A stretch of DNA of 64,000 nt, from positions 508,501 through 572,500 of the forward strand of contig JACCIC010000022.1 of the NCBI GenBank assembly GCA_018907035.1, in the 5' to 3' direction. Source of the stretch: Sycobia sp. Sy_11. Its lineage: Eukaryota; Arthropoda; Insecta; Hymenoptera; Epichrysomallidae. Every line of letters starts with the position of its first letter. Position 1 is the first letter of the stretch. The notes below the pieces were generated by a model. That model was not told the origin of the DNA and searched no databases. It worked only from the letters and a program-made list of their open reading frames with translations. Made by a program: the position numbers and the translations under genes. Positions 62,465 to 64,000 of the stretch are shown here, piece after piece.

Positions 62465-63022
62465 CAGCGAAAAGAAACAAATAATATAAATCGGTGCACT
62501 CGAATCTGCCTAAGCTTATTGTTAGAGTTTTTTAATTACTTCCATGTAATTTGGGATTTCGAAACACTGAATCCACGCAAGTGCGAACGCATAACGAAAT
62601 TATATTATGGGTGAGAAATTTCAAGCGTATATATTTTTTTATCTACTCTTGGGGAATTCAAAAGCGGCGACGGCGCAGGTCAGATAAAGCCTAGGGAGCT
62701 AAGAATGTCAATCAGGTACATGAAACGGATCAGCCCCTGTTTCTAGCATATTTCGTTTGGTACTATTGAACATCGTGCGCTGACAAATAGGGGATCATTC
62801 ATTAAATTACCGTAAACGATTTAAGATCGATTCGCACACTACTTTTACAATTACATATACCAATGATATTCTTTATCGTAAATATTATCTCTTTTTTCAT
62901 TGAAGTTTTATAATACGGACTTTTTCTGTTTTATTTATTTTACATTGACGGAGATTCAATAATTATCAAGTGGTAATGGTCAAGTGCTCAGCTGCCGACG
63001 ACCCACCCTCTAATCAGTGCTT

Positions 63023-63101
63023 AAAATAAATTTAATTTATAAATACAGTTGCGTATATTTATAATAAAATAAATTTAATTTATAAATATAGTTGCGTATA
63101 T
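63023..63101. repeat. Two-copy tandem repeat, 36-bp units, period 43
   Basis: 63023-63058 and 63066-63101 match except for one base (AATACAG versus AATATAG). Each unit ends GTTGCGTATAT. Confidence 0.85.
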
Positions 63102-64000
63102 ACGCAGTTTCCGAATTATCTTTCATCTTCGTTATCCTCTGAAAAGGATAATGTTAATTATACCGCACCGGTCGTTCATATTTCATCATTATTTCATTTA
63201 GATTACACAAGAACTAAATACTAATCATAACAGGCACTGGATTGCGTTGGATTCAAATATTCTTTCCATCTTAAAGTTGTACACGATCGTAATTAAAATT
63301 ACTGGAACGATTTTCACGAAACCAGTCTTAAATCTTTTATACAACAAAACTATAGATTGGAAGGAAAATATCAGCCTAATATCCTGCCAGCCTAATTGCG
63401 TTGAGAAAAATTATTTTGAAAATAGTTCTAAAATACATTGTTAATATATCTATAGATATCACGTATCATGTTTTTTGTAAAGATGTTTTTATTCGATTTT
63501 TTGATATACTAATTACAGATCTAATTCAAAAGCTAAGTACTAATTCTACAACTTATCAACATCTGTTCCATACTTTTAATGATAAACAATAACGATTGGT
63601 TTTAAAAATATTTATAATTCTTCCCGTTAGATACTGAATTATTTTTCTATGATTTAAGGTTAAATGTGGTAGTTGTGGAATATAAAAATAATATTACTAT
63701 AGCTTGAATTACAAAGTTAATATATTAATTTTTACTCGTTATTTGAGTAGAGATTTCAAAAAATTTATTATAGTATCTCTTGGACTCATAAGTCGTACGT
63801 GAACTACATTATGTATTTCTTAAAATTTCTAGCATTTTCCACACATTTGAAACGAATAATCACTAATAATTTCCTATATTCGTATAATAATAACTACTAT
63901 TTTTCCGATATATGTATTTTTCTTTTTTTTGTGGTTCTAAAATAATCTAAAATAATCTAAAAAATAATCTAAAAATGACAAAAGTACAGTTTTCAAGTTT

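Larger units (their letters stand above)
61300..64000. other. Non-coding, AT-rich
   Basis: Contains (GA)n at 62406-62462 and the two-copy tandem repeat at 63023-63101. An open stretch at 61706-61948 has reasonable complexity but no recognisable motif. The window ends in (AATCTA)-like repeats at about 63940-63975. Confidence 0.5.

Overview
The window looks like nuclear DNA of an insect, most likely a hymenopteran (ant, bee or wasp). This rests on an AT-rich background, an extreme density of long dinucleotide microsatellites ((TA)n, (TC/GA)n, (TG)n), relics of Tc1/mariner-like and Jockey-like elements, and an insect-type gene with small GC-rich exons in AT-rich introns. The species cannot be fixed from the sequence.

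Only one protein-coding gene can be supported. It is a four-exon bHLH transcription factor on the + strand, coding from 36482 to 44019, and is an orthologue of Drosophila Oli in the Beta3 (bHLHe22/23)-Olig family. The reading frame closes across all three introns (177+266+224+260 nt = 309 codons including stop, 308 aa). The bHLH domain is encoded by exons 3 and 4, and an intron splits helix 2. No other gene is recognisable in the roughly 36 kb upstream or 20 kb downstream, so the gene sits in a gene desert, as developmental regulators often do.

Layout: 1-25 kb is non-coding DNA with microsatellites and GC-rich islands (about 5.4-6.0, 7.4-8.4, 11.0-12.1 and 15.4-16.6 kb) that resemble promoter or enhancer islands but hold no recognised gene. 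25.3-27.1 kb carries a decayed Tc1-like transposase relic followed by a 432-bp fold-back element. 29.2-31.4 kb carries an internally deleted Jockey-like non-LTR retrotransposon on the - strand. 33.2-34.3 kb is another GC-rich island. 36.3-44.2 kb is the Oli gene, with a TA-flanked MITE in intron 2. 44-64 kb is AT-rich non-coding DNA with large microsatellites, two GC-rich islands near 49-51.8 kb and further ones near 58 and 61 kb.

The most interesting points for a second look are: a second reading frame that stays open through exons 1-3 of the Oli mRNA (172 codons from an ATG in good context); the 432-bp fold-back element; a 142-bp element with 14-bp terminal inverted repeats enclosing a tRNA-like sequence; the fused remnant of the Jockey-like element; and a short hairpin near 55.4 kb. 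No previously undescribed multi-gene system was found.
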